Below, in pieces: positions 27,489-36,160 of a DNA stretch of 64,000 nt. The stretch is taken from the NCBI RefSeq assembly GCF_040947875.1, contig NZ_JBFRXN010000002.1, positions 2,914,001-2,978,000 on the forward strand. Direction: 5' to 3'. Position 1 is the stretch's first letter. Every line of letters starts with the position of its first letter. The notes under the pieces were generated by a model. That model saw only the letters and a program-made list of their open reading frames with translations. It ran no database searches and was not told where the DNA came from. This DNA comes from Pseudomonas sp. MYb118. GTDB lineage: Bacteria > Pseudomonadota > Gammaproteobacteria > Pseudomonadales > Pseudomonadaceae. Made by a program: the position numbers and the translations under genes.

Positions 27489-28584
27489 ATGGAAATCAAC
27501 CCGATCCTGAACACTATCAAGGACTTGTCCGAGCGCTCCGAAACCATTCGGGGGTATCTTTGACTACGATCAAAAGCATGAGCGTCTGACCGAGGTCAAC
27601 CGCGAGCTTGAAGATCCGAGTGTCTGGAACAAGCCTGAATACGCCCAGGAACTGGGCCGTGAGCGTTCTGCGCTGGCGCAGATCGTCGAGACCCTGGACG
27701 AATTGTCCGGTGGCCTGGCCGATTGCCGCGACCTGCTGGACATGGCCGTCGAAGAAAACGACGAAGGCGCCGTCGATGACGTGATCGCCGAACTGGCCCG
27801 CCTGGAAGAGAACCTGGCCAAGCTGGAATTCCGTCGCATGTTCAGCGGCGAGATGGACCCGAACAACGCCTACCTGGACATCCAGGCCGGTTCCGGCGGC
27901 ACCGAAGCCCAGGACTGGGCCAACATCCTGCTGCGCATGTACCTGCGCTGGGCCGACAAACGCGGCTTCGACGCCACCATCATGGAACTGTCGGCCGGTG
28001 AAGTCGCCGGGATCAAGGGTGCCACCGTGCACATCAAGGGCGAGTACGCCTTCGGCTGGCTGCGCACCGAGATCGGCGTGCACCGCCTGGTGCGCAAGAG
28101 CCCGTTCGACTCCGGCAACCGTCGCCACACCTCGTTCTCCGCGGTATTCGTCTCGCCAGAGATCGACGACAAGGTGGAAATCGAGATCAACCCGGCGGAC
28201 CTGCGCATCGACACCTACCGTTCCTCCGGTGCCGGTGGTCAGCACGTAAACACCACCGACTCGGCCGTACGTATCACCCACGTACCGACCAACACCGTGG
28301 TCAGCTGCCAGAACGAACGTTCCCAGCACGCCAACAAGGACACCGCCATGAAAATGCTGCGGGCCCGGTTGTACGAGCAGGAAATGCAGAAACGCAACGC
28401 GGCCTCCCAGGCCCTGGAAGACAGCAAGTCGGATATCGGCTGGGGTCACCAGATCCGCTCCTACGTTCTCGATGCCTCGCGGATCAAGGATCTGCGCACT
28501 AACATCGAACGCAGCGACTGCGACAAGGTGCTCGACGGCGACATCGACGAATACCTGGAAGCCAGCCTGAAGTCCGGGCTGTAA
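27489..28584 (+). CDS. prfB: Peptide chain release factor 2, with programmed +1 frameshift
   Basis: RF2 ends translation at UGA and UAA. The gene is read in two frames: 24 codons from ATG 27489 to CTT at 27558-27560, then an in-frame TGA (27561-27563), and the rest from 27562 after a +1 shift, giving 364 residues. The shift site GGGGGTATCTTTGAC holds the Shine-Dalgarno-like G-run and the slippery CTT-TGA-C known from E. coli prfB, which autoregulates RF2. The stop-recognition loop SPF (KSPFDSG) and peptidyl-hydrolysis GGQ (GAGGQHVN) are present. lysS follows 109 bp later. Confidence 0.97.
27548..27563 (+). promoter_or_regulatory. prfB: prfB recoding site
   Basis: The sequence CGGGGGTATCTTTGAC combines a G-rich anti-Shine-Dalgarno-pairing run, the slippery CTT and a TGA stop followed by C, a weak termination context. 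Low RF2 slows reading of the TGA and allows a +1 slip, which restores RF2 synthesis. Confidence 0.95.
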
Positions 28585-28617
28585 AGCAAGACAAGATCGG
28601 CTGACACCCCGCTCCTT

Positions 28618-28642
28618 ATGTAGGAGCGGGCTTGCCCGCGAT
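28618..28642. repeat. Single REP
   Basis: One unpaired copy of the GCGGGCTTGCCCGC subtype lies between prfB and lysS. It is one of few solitary copies in the window. Confidence 0.85.
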
Positions 28643-28693
28643 CCCCGCGCCGAAGGCCGGGGACAACGAACCTGTGATGGAATTTTTAAAGAC

Positions 28694-30196
28694 ATGAGCG
28701 ACCTAGAACTCGACCCGCAAGCCCTGCAACAGGAAGAAAACTCCCTGATCGCCCTGCGCAAGGAAAAGCTGGCTGCCGAGCGCGCCAAGGGCAACGCCTT
28801 CCCGAACGACTTCCGCCGCGAAAACTACTGCGATGCCTTGCAGAAACAGTACGCGGACAAGACCAAGGAAGAGCTGGCAGAGGCTGCAATCCCGGTCAAG
28901 GTTGCCGGTCGCATCATGCTCAACCGTGGCTCGTTCATGGTGATCCAGGACATGACCGGTCGCATCCAGGTCTACGTCAACCGCAAGACCCTGTCCGAAG
29001 AAACCCTGGCCGCGGTGAAAACCTGGGACATGGGCGACATCATTGCCGCCGAAGGCACCCTGGCCCGTTCCGGCAAGGGCGACCTGTACGTGGAAATGAC
29101 CAGCGTGCGCCTGCTGACCAAGTCCCTGCGCCCACTGCCGGACAAGCACCACGGCCTGACCGACACCGAACAGCGCTACCGCCAGCGTTACGTTGACCTG
29201 ATCGTCAACGAAGACGTGCGCCAGACCTTCCGCGTGCGTTCGCAAGTCATTGCCCACATCCGCAGCTTCCTGATGAAGCGCGACTTCCTCGAAGTCGAGA
29301 CGCCGATGCTGCAGACCATCCCGGGCGGCGCGGCGGCCAAGCCGTTCGAAACCCACCACAACGCGCTGGACATGGAAATGTTCCTGCGTATCGCGCCTGA
29401 GCTGTACCTCAAGCGCCTGGTGGTTGGCGGCTTCGAGAAAGTGTTCGAGATCAACCGCAACTTCCGTAACGAAGGCGTTTCGACTCGTCACAACCCTGAA
29501 TTCACCATGTTGGAGTTCTACCAGGCCTACGCCGACTACGAAGACAACATGGACCTGACCGAAGAACTGTTCCGCGAGCTGGCGCAGCTGGTGCTGGGCA
29601 GCACCGACGTGCCGTACGGCGACAAGGTGTTCCACTTCGGCGAGCCGTTCGCACGCCTGTCGGTGTTCGACTCGATCCTCAAGTACAACCCTGAGCTGAC
29701 CGCCGATGACCTGAACGACATCGACAAGGCCCGTGCCATTGCCAAGAAAGCCGGCGCCAAGGTGCTGGGCTTCGAAGGCCTGGGCAAGTTGCAGGTGATG
29801 ATTTTCGAAGAGCTGGTCGAGCACAAGCTGGAGCAGCCGCACTTCATTACCCAGTACCCGTTCGAAGTGTCGCCGCTGGCCCGTCGCAACGACGACAACC
29901 CGAACGTCACCGACCGTTTCGAGCTGTTCATCGGTGGTCGTGAAATCGCCAACGCCTACTCCGAGTTGAACGACGCGGAAGACCAGGCCGAGCGTTTCAT
30001 GGCGCAGGTGGCCGACAAGGACGCCGGCGACGACGAAGCCATGCACTACGACGCCGACTTCGTTCGCGCGCTGGAGTACGGCATGCCGCCAACGGCCGGT
30101 GAGGGCATCGGCATCGACCGCCTGGTGATGCTGCTGACCAACTCCCCGTCGATCCGCGACGTGATCCTGTTCCCGCACATGCGGCCACAAGCGTAA
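28694..30196 (+). CDS. lysS: Lysyl-tRNA synthetase, class II
   Basis: LysS charges tRNA-Lys in the cytoplasm. The product is 500 residues, typical of bacterial LysRS. The N-terminal OB-fold anticodon-binding domain (about 60-150) includes [17 protein letters not shown]. The class II catalytic core has motif 2 [20 protein letters not shown] and motif 3 [19 protein letters not shown]. It follows prfB, the order found in many gammaproteobacteria. A strong terminator ends it. Confidence 0.97.
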   Translation: MSDLELDPQALQQEENSLIALRKEKLAAERAKGNAFPNDFRRENYCDALQKQYADKTKEELAEAAIPVKVAGRIMLNRGSFMVIQDMTGRIQVYVNRKTLSEETLAAVKTWDMGDIIAAEGTLARSGKGDLYVEMTSVRLLTKSLRPLPDKHHGLTDTEQRYRQRYVDLIVNEDVRQTFRVRSQVIAHIRSFLMKRDFLEVETPMLQTIPGGAAAKPFETHHNALDMEMFLRIAPELYLKRLVVGGFEKVFEINRNFRNEGVSTRHNPEFTMLEFYQAYADYEDNMDLTEELFRELAQLVLGSTDVPYGDKVFHFGEPFARLSVFDSILKYNPELTADDLNDIDKARAIAKKAGAKVLGFEGLGKLQVMIFEELVEHKLEQPHFITQYPFEVSPLARRNDDNPNVTDRFELFIGGREIANAYSELNDAEDQAERFMAQVADKDAGDDEAMHYDADFVRALEYGMPPTAGEGIGIDRLVMLLTNSPSIRDVILFPHMRPQA

Positions 30197-30207
30197 ATGT
30201 TTCAACT

Positions 30208-30238
30208 AAAAAGCCGCCTGAATTGGGCGGCTTTTTAT
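30208..30238 (+). terminator. Rho-independent terminator of lysS
   Basis: AGCCGCC and GGGCGGCT form a GC-rich stem around a short loop, with A-rich flank on the left and CTTTTTATT on the right, 12 bases after the lysS stop. Confidence 0.9.
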
Positions 30239-30297
30239 TGCCTGTCTGGTACAAACGTATCAAATGGTTACTTTTGCAGTAGAGAGGAATCCAGGTT

Positions 30298-31014
30298 GTG
30301 AATGGCGCAATGGCTCAAGAAGGTGCAGCGGATATCGCCACGGCGGTCGCTGAAAGTGTCCAGTATCAGGGGCGCAAGGCCAGCCGCCAGGGCAGCGAGC
30401 AGCGGCGCCAGGACATTCTCGATGCGGCCATGCGCATTGTCGTGCGCGAGGGTGTGCGGGCCGTGCGTCACCGTGCGGTCGCCGCCGAGGCCGGTGTGCC
30501 GCTGTCGGCCACCACTTACTATTTCAAGGACATTGATGACCTGCTCACCGATACCTTCGCCCAATATGTAGAGCGCAGCGCGGCATTCATGGCCAAGCTG
30601 TGGGTGAACAACGAAGGTTTGTTGCGCGAGATGGTGATCAGCGGCGACGGCAGCCCGGAGTCGCGCTCGCAGTTGGCGGACGACATTGCGCGATTGATGG
30701 CCGACTATGTTCATCGCCAGTTGATCAACCGCCGCGAGCACCTGATGGCCGAGCAGGCGTTCCGCCAGGAGGCGCTGCTCAACCCGCGTCTGGCAGAGCT
30801 TGTGCGTTCCCATCAGCAGATTCTGTTGCAGGGCTCGTGTCAGTTGTTCCAGGTATTGGGCTCGCGTGAACCGCTGCAGGATGCCAAAGTGTTGACGGCG
30901 ATTATCGGACGGATGGAATATCAGGGCCTGCTCAACGAAGCCGAGCCGGATGCCGAAACCGAAATGCTCGGCATACTCACGCGTTATATGCATTTGGTGC
31001 TGGCTTCGGTTTAA
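30298..31014 (+). CDS. TetR-family transcriptional regulator
   Basis: This is a 238-residue repressor-type protein. The helix-turn-helix is within residues 37-85: ILDAAMRIVVREGVRAVRHRAVAAEAGVPLSATTYYFKD. The C-terminal ligand domain is all-helical with no recognisable specificity. A 20-residue N-terminal extension precedes the DNA-binding domain. The start is GTG 30298; ATG 30310, four codons on, is possible. It lies after the lysS terminator and is followed by a REP pair, so it is probably monocistronic. A TetR gene follows lysS in P. aeruginosa too. Confidence 0.9.
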   Translation: MNGAMAQEGAADIATAVAESVQYQGRKASRQGSEQRRQDILDAAMRIVVREGVRAVRHRAVAAEAGVPLSATTYYFKDIDDLLTDTFAQYVERSAAFMAKLWVNNEGLLREMVISGDGSPESRSQLADDIARLMADYVHRQLINRREHLMAEQAFRQEALLNPRLAELVRSHQQILLQGSCQLFQVLGSREPLQDAKVLTAIIGRMEYQGLLNEAEPDAETEMLGILTRYMHLVLASV

Positions 31015-31028
31015 CTCCTACCCTGTAG

Positions 31029-31119
31029 GTGTAGGAGCGAGCTTGCTCGCGAGGCGGTGTGTCAGGCGATTGATGTGTGGCTGAAAAAACGCATCGCGAG
31101 CAAGCTCGCTCCTACAGGG
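31029..31119. repeat. Inverted REP pair
   Basis: Two facing copies of the GCGAGCTTGCTCGC subtype lie between the TetR gene and a lipoprotein gene. Confidence 0.9.
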
Positions 31120-31157
31120 GAGAGGAGAGAGGCATACATTCCACAATGGAGTATCGA

Positions 31158-31712
31158 ATGAAAGCCTGGCGTGTGGTCGTGATTGCCTTGTCGGTGCTGT
31201 TGCTCAGCGGTTGCCTGGTGACCTTCAAGGAGCCATTGCCGGCGAACGACCCCGCGCCCAAGGGATTGCTCGGCAAATGGACCAGCACCAACGCCTGGGG
31301 TGAGCCGATGAGCCTGGAACTGACGCGCATCGGCGACAATCGCTATCAGGCGGTGAGCTACTTCCAGGCCCGGCCCAAGGAGCGCGAAGCCTATCCCTTC
31401 ACGGTTTCGCGTCACGGCAGCCGCTGGTATCTGTCGGCGAAGGTGCCGGCGCAGTTCGGCGGGCACTTCACCATTGCCGGTTTCGAAATTACCGACAAAC
31501 ATGAACTGGTGGTCTACAACCTCGACCTCGAGCAGATCAAGCAGGCCCTGGGGCAGAAAGCCCTCAGCGGCGAAGGATTCCAGACCGACGATGGCGACGG
31601 CGTGTTGATCGACAGCGGCATGCAACAGGTCTTCGCCTACCTCGACGATCCGGCCAATACCGATGTGTTCGTCGAGGCAGTGCGCTACCAGCGTCAGGCC
31701 AAAGCCAAATAA
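31158..31712 (+). CDS. Putative lipoprotein, 184 residues
   Basis: This is an envelope lipoprotein of unknown function. The N-terminal signal MKAWRVVVIALSVLLLSGC ends in the lipobox LLSG-C at Cys19. The residue after Cys is Leu, not Asp, so sorting to the outer membrane is expected. The mature part is a beta-rich domain (LLGKWTSTNAWGEPMSLELTR) that recalls lipocalin-like or DUF-type envelope proteins. ATG 31158 has GGAG six bases upstream; an in-frame ATG at 31146 is less well placed. It is followed after 35 bp by the DUF1704 gene, probably in one operon. Confidence 0.85.
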   Translation: MKAWRVVVIALSVLLLSGCLVTFKEPLPANDPAPKGLLGKWTSTNAWGEPMSLELTRIGDNRYQAVSYFQARPKEREAYPFTVSRHGSRWYLSAKVPAQFGGHFTIAGFEITDKHELVVYNLDLEQIKQALGQKALSGEGFQTDDGDGVLIDSGMQQVFAYLDDPANTDVFVEAVRYQRQAKAK

Positions 31713-31747
31713 ACCCAGTACAGAACGGTTTTCTACAGGAGTTTCGG

Positions 31748-33025
31748 GTGGACGATTACCAGCAGACGATCCGCGTTTTGTCCGATCGCATAGTCCTGGC
31801 ACAGACGCCGATTCGCGTCCTCGATGCGGTGAAGTGGGACGAGAACATCCGCAAGGGTTTCCTCAAGGCCAAGGGCAAGGAAATGCCGGCGGTGGACCGC
31901 GATTACTACCTCAACCGGCCGCTGTCTTTCGATTCCAGCAAAGTGAAGCTGGAGTTCCAGAACATCGAGCGCGACATCACCCGGCAACTGGGGCAGTTCA
32001 ACCCGGTGGGCCAGATCATGCGCCGCATGTGCAAGGAATACCGCATGGTGGTGCGCATGCTCGAAGCGCGCGGCACCGAGGACTTCGGCCTGATTTCCCA
32101 GGAACTGTACGGCGCGGCGTCCGATGCGTTCCACGCCGGTGACCCGACGCTGTCTGACCTGGGCCTGATGCTTTCCGATTACCTGAACAACATCGACGGC
32201 CGTGGCGATCTCAAGGACGAACCGAAAATCCTCACCGCCAAGGACGCCGTGGACCTGCTGCAAACGCGCTTGAGCCGCGTGTTCGGCGAGGCCGAGGAAA
32301 CCATTCGGGTGTTCGAGTCCGACGGCATTGTCGCGGACGCGGCGGCGGGCGCCGACTACATCAAGATCCGCACCGACGCCATGTTCAACGAGCGTGACGT
32401 GCGCGCCCTGGAAGTTCACGAAGGGCTGGTGCACGTGGGCACCACGCTCAACGGGCTGAACCAGCCGATCTGCACGTTCCTGTCCAAGGGCCCGCCCTCG
32501 TCGACGGTGACCCAGGAAGGCCTGGCGATCCTCATGGAAATCATCACCTTCGCCTCCTACCCGAGCCGCCTGCGCAAGCTGACCAACCGCACCCGCGCCA
32601 TTCACATGGTCGAGGAGGGCGCGGACTTCCTGCAGGTGTTCGAGTTCTTCCGTGAACAGGGCTTCGAAATGGCGGAAAGCTACGGCAATGCCAGCCGGGT
32701 GTTCCGTGGCTCGGTGCCGACGGGCCTGCCATTCACCAAAGACTTGTCCTACCTCAAGGGCTTCATCATGGTTTACAACTATATTCAGTTGGCCGTGCGC
32801 AAGGGCAAGCTCGAACAGGTGCCGCTGCTGTTCTGCGGCAAGACCACCCTGGAAGACATGCGCACCTTGCGCCAACTGGTCGATGAAGGCCTGGTGGTGC
32901 CGCCCAAATACCTGCCGGAACAGTTCCGCGACATGAACGCGTTGTCGGCGTGGATGTGCTTCTCCAACTTCCTCAACCACCTGAGCCTGGACCGGATCGA
33001 GGCGGATTACTCCAACATCCTGTAA
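31748..33025 (+). CDS. DUF1704 putative metallopeptidase (QEGLA-motif protein)
   Basis: This is a 425-residue soluble protein of the DUF1704 family, often annotated as a flavohemoglobin expression-modulating QEGLA protein. It carries an HExxxH motif (H224-E225-G-L-V-H229, in EVHEGLVHVG) and the family QEGLA motif (Q256-E257). In the animal relatives (MATCAP, formerly KIAA0895-like) HExxxH plus a downstream Glu bind zinc in a tyrosine carboxypeptidase. All three predicted ligands are present, so a zinc peptidase is likely. The bacterial substrate is unknown. The start is GTG, with AGGAG six bases before it. Confidence 0.85.
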   Translation: MDDYQQTIRVLSDRIVLAQTPIRVLDAVKWDENIRKGFLKAKGKEMPAVDRDYYLNRPLSFDSSKVKLEFQNIERDITRQLGQFNPVGQIMRRMCKEYRMVVRMLEARGTEDFGLISQELYGAASDAFHAGDPTLSDLGLMLSDYLNNIDGRGDLKDEPKILTAKDAVDLLQTRLSRVFGEAEETIRVFESDGIVADAAAGADYIKIRTDAMFNERDVRALEVHEGLVHVGTTLNGLNQPICTFLSKGPPSSTVTQEGLAILMEIITFASYPSRLRKLTNRTRAIHMVEEGADFLQVFEFFREQGFEMAESYGNASRVFRGSVPTGLPFTKDLSYLKGFIMVYNYIQLAVRKGKLEQVPLLFCGKTTLEDMRTLRQLVDEGLVVPPKYLPEQFRDMNALSAWMCFSNFLNHLSLDRIEADYSNIL

Positions 33026-33060
33026 ACCCGGTGATGTCTCAACCTGTGTGATTTGAACCT

Positions 33061-33148
33061 GTGGGAGCGAGCCTGCTCGCGATAGCTGCTTAACATTCGA
33101 CATCCGTGTGCCTGATACTCCGCCATCGCGAGCAGGCTCGCTCCCACA
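33061..33148. repeat. Inverted REP pair
   Basis: Two facing copies of the GCGAGCCTGCTCGC subtype lie between the DUF1704 gene and the hydrolase lipoprotein gene. Confidence 0.9.
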
Positions 33149-33188
33149 ATGGATCGTCTTCCAGCCAAAATTTGCGAGGTTTCAACGG

Positions 33189-34103
33189 ATGAGAATCCTC
33201 GGCATCCTCTGCCTTCTCCTGACCCTCGGCGGTTGCAGCTCGCTGCTGTTCTACCCCGAGCCCGGCCAGTTGTTCACCCCGGAAAAAGCCCATCTGGAAT
33301 ACCGCGACGTCACCCTGACCACCGCCGATGGCGTCAGGCTGCATGGCTGGTGGTTGCCGGCGAAAAAAGGAGTCGAGGTCAAGGGCACGGTGTTGCACCT
33401 GCATGGCAACGGCGGCAACCTGCCGATGCACCTGGGTGGCAGCTACTGGTTGCCGGAGGAGGGTTATCAGGTGCTGCTGATCGACTATCGCGGTTATGGA
33501 TTATCTGAAGGTGAGCCCAGTCTGCCGGCGATTTATCAGGACATCGACGCCGCGTTCAAATGGCTCGACCAGACGCCGGAAGTCCAGGGCAAGCCACTGG
33601 TCCTGCTTGGCCAGAGCCTGGGCGGGTCGATGGCCGTGCATTACCTGGTCCAGCACCCCGAGCGGCAAAAGCAGCTCAAGGCGTTTGTCCTCGACGGCGT
33701 GCCGGCCAGTTACCGCAGTGTCGGCCAGTTTGCCTTGAGCCATTCATGGCTGACCTGGACGTTCCAGGTGCCATTGTCGTGGCTGGTGCCCGACGGCGAC
33801 AGCGCCATTCACTCCATGGCGCAGCTCGATGGCGTGCCCAAGCTGATCTACCACAGCATCGACGATCCGATCGTGCCCCTTTCCAACGGCATCCGACTGT
33901 ATCAAGCTGCGCCGCCGCCGCGCGTGCTGCAACTGACCCGTGGTGGGCACGTGCAGACCTTCGCCGATCCGGTATGGCGCAAGGTCATGCTGCGTTACCT
34001 GGACGACCCGCAGCACTTCGACGGTCTGCGCCGCCTGGGGGAAATCCCCAACTACCCGGCCCCCGAACATTCAAAAGATGAACCACCAGAGAGCCCGCAA
34101 TGA
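33189..34103 (+). CDS. Alpha/beta-hydrolase lipoprotein
   Basis: This is a 304-residue lipid-anchored serine hydrolase. The signal MRILGILCLLLTLGGC places the lipidated Cys at 16. Hydrolase features are the oxyanion HGNGGN, the strand LLIDYRGYGLSEGEP and nucleophile S143 in LLGQSLGGSMA. A likely acid (SIDDPIVP) and a catalytic His (GGHVQTF) follow. The arrangement resembles BEM46/YhfR-like hydrolases. The ester or amide substrate is unknown. Its last four bases overlap the start of the next gene (ATGA). Confidence 0.87.
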   Translation: MRILGILCLLLTLGGCSSLLFYPEPGQLFTPEKAHLEYRDVTLTTADGVRLHGWWLPAKKGVEVKGTVLHLHGNGGNLPMHLGGSYWLPEEGYQVLLIDYRGYGLSEGEPSLPAIYQDIDAAFKWLDQTPEVQGKPLVLLGQSLGGSMAVHYLVQHPERQKQLKAFVLDGVPASYRSVGQFALSHSWLTWTFQVPLSWLVPDGDSAIHSMAQLDGVPKLIYHSIDDPIVPLSNGIRLYQAAPPPRVLQLTRGGHVQTFADPVWRKVMLRYLDDPQHFDGLRRLGEIPNYPAPEHSKDEPPESPQ

Positions 34104-34429
34104 GTGAAGAACGTAACGCCATCCCGCTGATCATCACCGGTATCTGCACCATCCTCGGCACCGTCGGGGCGCTGTGGTGGTACGGCTACCTGCACTTCGC
34201 CAAGCCGGAGGATGCGTTGCTGCTCAACGACTTCACCATGCTCAAGACAGTGCCGGGCGAGGACTACAAGATTTCGCTGCAACCGGCCGCGCAAGTGGCG
34301 CAGTGCATTGATGGCGTGCTGGTGATGTTCGACACCGAACAGAAAGGCCTGACCGGCGTACTGGTCAACAACAAGAAACAGGCCGTGCGCTGCATGGGCC
34401 AGGAAACGCCGCAGAAGCTGGAGCCGTAA
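34100..34429 (+). CDS. Small single-pass membrane protein, 109 residues
   Basis: The function is unknown. One membrane segment (about residues 9-28, IPLIITGICTILGTVGALWW) is followed by a soluble domain of about 75 residues with two Cys (AQCIDG and AVRCMG), which could form a disulfide in the periplasm. It is translationally coupled to the hydrolase lipoprotein through a four-base overlap, suggesting the two work together in the envelope. It is conserved in style but not recognised. Confidence 0.75.
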   Translation: MSEERNAIPLIITGICTILGTVGALWWYGYLHFAKPEDALLLNDFTMLKTVPGEDYKISLQPAAQVAQCIDGVLVMFDTEQKGLTGVLVNNKKQAVRCMGQETPQKLEP

Positions 34430-34456
34430 TTCGAGTTCGGACCAACCCCATACCAC

Positions 34457-34548
34457 TGTGGGAGCGAGCCTGCTCGCGATAGGGCCAGAACGTTCAACCG
34501 ATTAGTTGACTGTCCGACCGCTATCGCGAGCAGGCTCGCTCCCACAGG
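34457..34548. repeat. Inverted REP pair between convergent genes
   Basis: Two facing copies of the GCGAGCCTGCTCGC subtype fill the gap between the 109-residue protein gene and the lptF-like gene, where they could act as a bidirectional terminator. Confidence 0.9.
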
Positions 34549-34567
34549 GTTTTTGCGTTACGGCGTA

Positions 34568-35362
34568 TTACTGAGTGTTGGCACTCACGGCCGAACGCGG
34601 CATCACCGGCTGGTTATCGTTGGAGATGGTCACTTCCACCCGACGATTCATCGCCCGGCCGGAAGCCGAGGAGTTCTCCGCCACCGGGTATTCCTTGCCG
34701 TAGCCCTGGGCGACGATGCGCGCCGGGTCAACGCCCATTTTCACCAGCGCGGTGCGCACGGAACCGGCACGACGCTCGGACAGCGACTGGTTATGCGACG
34801 CCGTACCGGTGCTGTCGGTGTAGCCTTCGACGATCACCTTGCGATCAGGGTTTTCCTGAAGGTACTGCGCCAGCTTGTTGATGTTCACCAGGCCGCTGGA
34901 CTTGAGGTCGGCGCGGTCGGTGGCGAACAGCACATCACCGAACGTCACCAGCGTGCCGCGATCGGTCTGCTTGGCGTTGAGGCTGTCCTGCAGCTGTTTG
35001 ATCTGCTGGTCGCGGGCATCCAGGCGCGCCTGGGCGCGTTGGGCCGCGGCGTTTTTCAGATTGGCTTCAGCGGTGCGCAGGGCGATGGTCTGCTTCGCCA
35101 CTTCAACACGCTGATTGGTCAGGTAGGCCAACTGATCAACCTTGTGCTCGTCTTCCTTGTCCAGATAAGCCTTGTCGGCCTTGTCCAGGTAATCGCTGGC
35201 GTCCTTGGTTTCCAGTGCCGCGACTTTGCTCGCCTGTGGATCGGCTTGCAGGCCGCTGTAGTTGGTGCGGGCCTGTTCCAGGTTGGCATTGGGCGGCGTG
35301 GAGCACGCGGCGAGGGCAACGCTGGCGGCCAGCAGGGCAGGGATCATCAATTGATTGCGCAT
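34568..35362 (-). CDS. lptF: OmpA-family outer-membrane lipoprotein, LptF-like
   Basis: This is a 264-residue lipoprotein. The signal MRNQLMIPALLAASVALAAC places the lipid Cys at 20, followed by a DUF4398-like helical, charged region (to about 140). The C-terminal OmpA peptidoglycan-binding domain has VIVEGYTDSTG, LSERRAGSVRTAL and the conserved GRAMNRRVEV. It should tie the outer membrane to the cell wall. It matches LptF of P. aeruginosa in domain order and in having an upstream DUF4398 lipoprotein gene. The symbol is by analogy. A candidate AlgU promoter lies upstream of the pair. Confidence 0.88.
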   Translation of the reverse strand: MRNQLMIPALLAASVALAACSTPPNANLEQARTNYSGLQADPQASKVAALETKDASDYLDKADKAYLDKEDEHKVDQLAYLTNQRVEVAKQTIALRTAEANLKNAAAQRAQARLDARDQQIKQLQDSLNAKQTDRGTLVTFGDVLFATDRADLKSSGLVNINKLAQYLQENPDRKVIVEGYTDSTGTASHNQSLSERRAGSVRTALVKMGVDPARIVAQGYGKEYPVAENSSASGRAMNRRVEVTISNDNQPVMPRSAVSANTQ

Positions 35363-35408
35363 GGGTTTCGTCCTTTTAAGTCGAGTAAGAAATACGTCGC
35401 GGCGGCGC

Positions 35409-35822
35409 TTACTGCACGGTGCGCTGGCTTTCCTGACGCAGTTCCTGAACCCCTTTCTGAGAGTCCTTCACCGCCTGTTCAGCCTTGACGGCCTGGGCCT
35501 TGCGTTCGGCGACACGAGCATCCCATTCGGCTTGCTCGGCGAGCATCCGGGCCTGGTCGTACTTCTTGTCGTGCATGGCGATTTCGGCTTGTTTGAGCTT
35601 GTCCTGGGCGGCTTTCATTTCCACCGCGGCGAACTCGGTGCCGCCGGCGCTGACCGCATTGTTCACGGCTGACTCGGTCACGGCATATTGCTCGGTGGGC
35701 GGGTTACCGGCGCAACCGGCCAGAACCAGGCTGCCGCCGAGGGCCAGGGCAGCCAGTTTGAGGCTGCGCAGGTGGTTCGATGAGGACTTGGCAGTGCTGA
35801 TCTTCATGGTCTTCAACTCCAT
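35409..35822 (-). CDS. DUF4398 lipoprotein
   Basis: This is a 137-residue outer-membrane-type lipoprotein. The signal ends in LVLAGC and the mature part is a long charged, Ala-rich helix (from about 65: AAVEMKAAQDKLKQAEIAMH and on), probably coiled-coil. It lies 46 bp upstream of the lptF-like gene, whose own N-terminal half is similar in character, so the two probably form one operon and one complex. ATG 35822 has AGGAG eight bases upstream. ATG 35807, five codons later, is also plausible (MKISTAKSS). Confidence 0.85.
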   Translation of the reverse strand: MELKTMKISTAKSSSNHLRSLKLAALALGGSLVLAGCAGNPPTEQYAVTESAVNNAVSAGGTEFAAVEMKAAQDKLKQAEIAMHDKKYDQARMLAEQAEWDARVAERKAQAVKAEQAVKDSQKGVQELRQESQRTVQ

Positions 35823-35917
35823 TGGAAAAACTCCTGAACAACTGAAAATCCATCCTGGGAACGGAGCCGTGATCACAGCGTGTTTCAAAAACGGACATCC
35901 CAGGTGTGGTTACTGGG

Positions 35918-35945
35918 TGTGACCGAAGGCATTTTTTAAAAGTTC
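35918..35945 (-). promoter_or_regulatory. Candidate AlgU (sigma-22) promoter of the DUF4398-lptF operon
   Basis: On the minus strand, GAACTT (35945-35940) is followed after 17 bases by TCACA (35922-35918). This fits the AlgU consensus GAACTT-N16/17-TCtgA well. It lies about 95 bases before the DUF4398 lipoprotein start. lptF of P. aeruginosa is known to depend on AlgU. Confidence 0.7.
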
Positions 35946-36038
35946 AGAGAAGATGGCCTGTTGCCCAAAAAAACTTTGACCGAACGGACAAGGCTTGAAA
36001 ACGGGAACTTTGGCGGTGTGGCGGGGTATGCAGACCCC

Positions 36039-36141
36039 TGTAGGAGCGAGCTTGCTCGCGATGCGGTGGGTCAGCCTATTCATTTGTCGCTGATCTACCG
36101 CTATCGCGAGCAATCGAGCGTCGACCGGCTGCTCCTACAGG
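36039..36141. repeat. REP pair with one atypical member
   Basis: A normal GCGAGCTTGCTCGC copy faces a variant in which the expected AGCTCG is replaced by a longer segment (ATCGAGCGTCGACCGGCT) inside GCGAGCA...TGCTCC. Outer flanks still match REP. Confidence 0.8.
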
Positions 36142-36160
36142 TCCGGGAGAGTTGAAAAAA

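Noticed and set aside
27489..27563. prfB as a frameshifted pseudogene
   Set aside because: The in-frame TGA lies in the conserved recoding context and both frames are intact around it.
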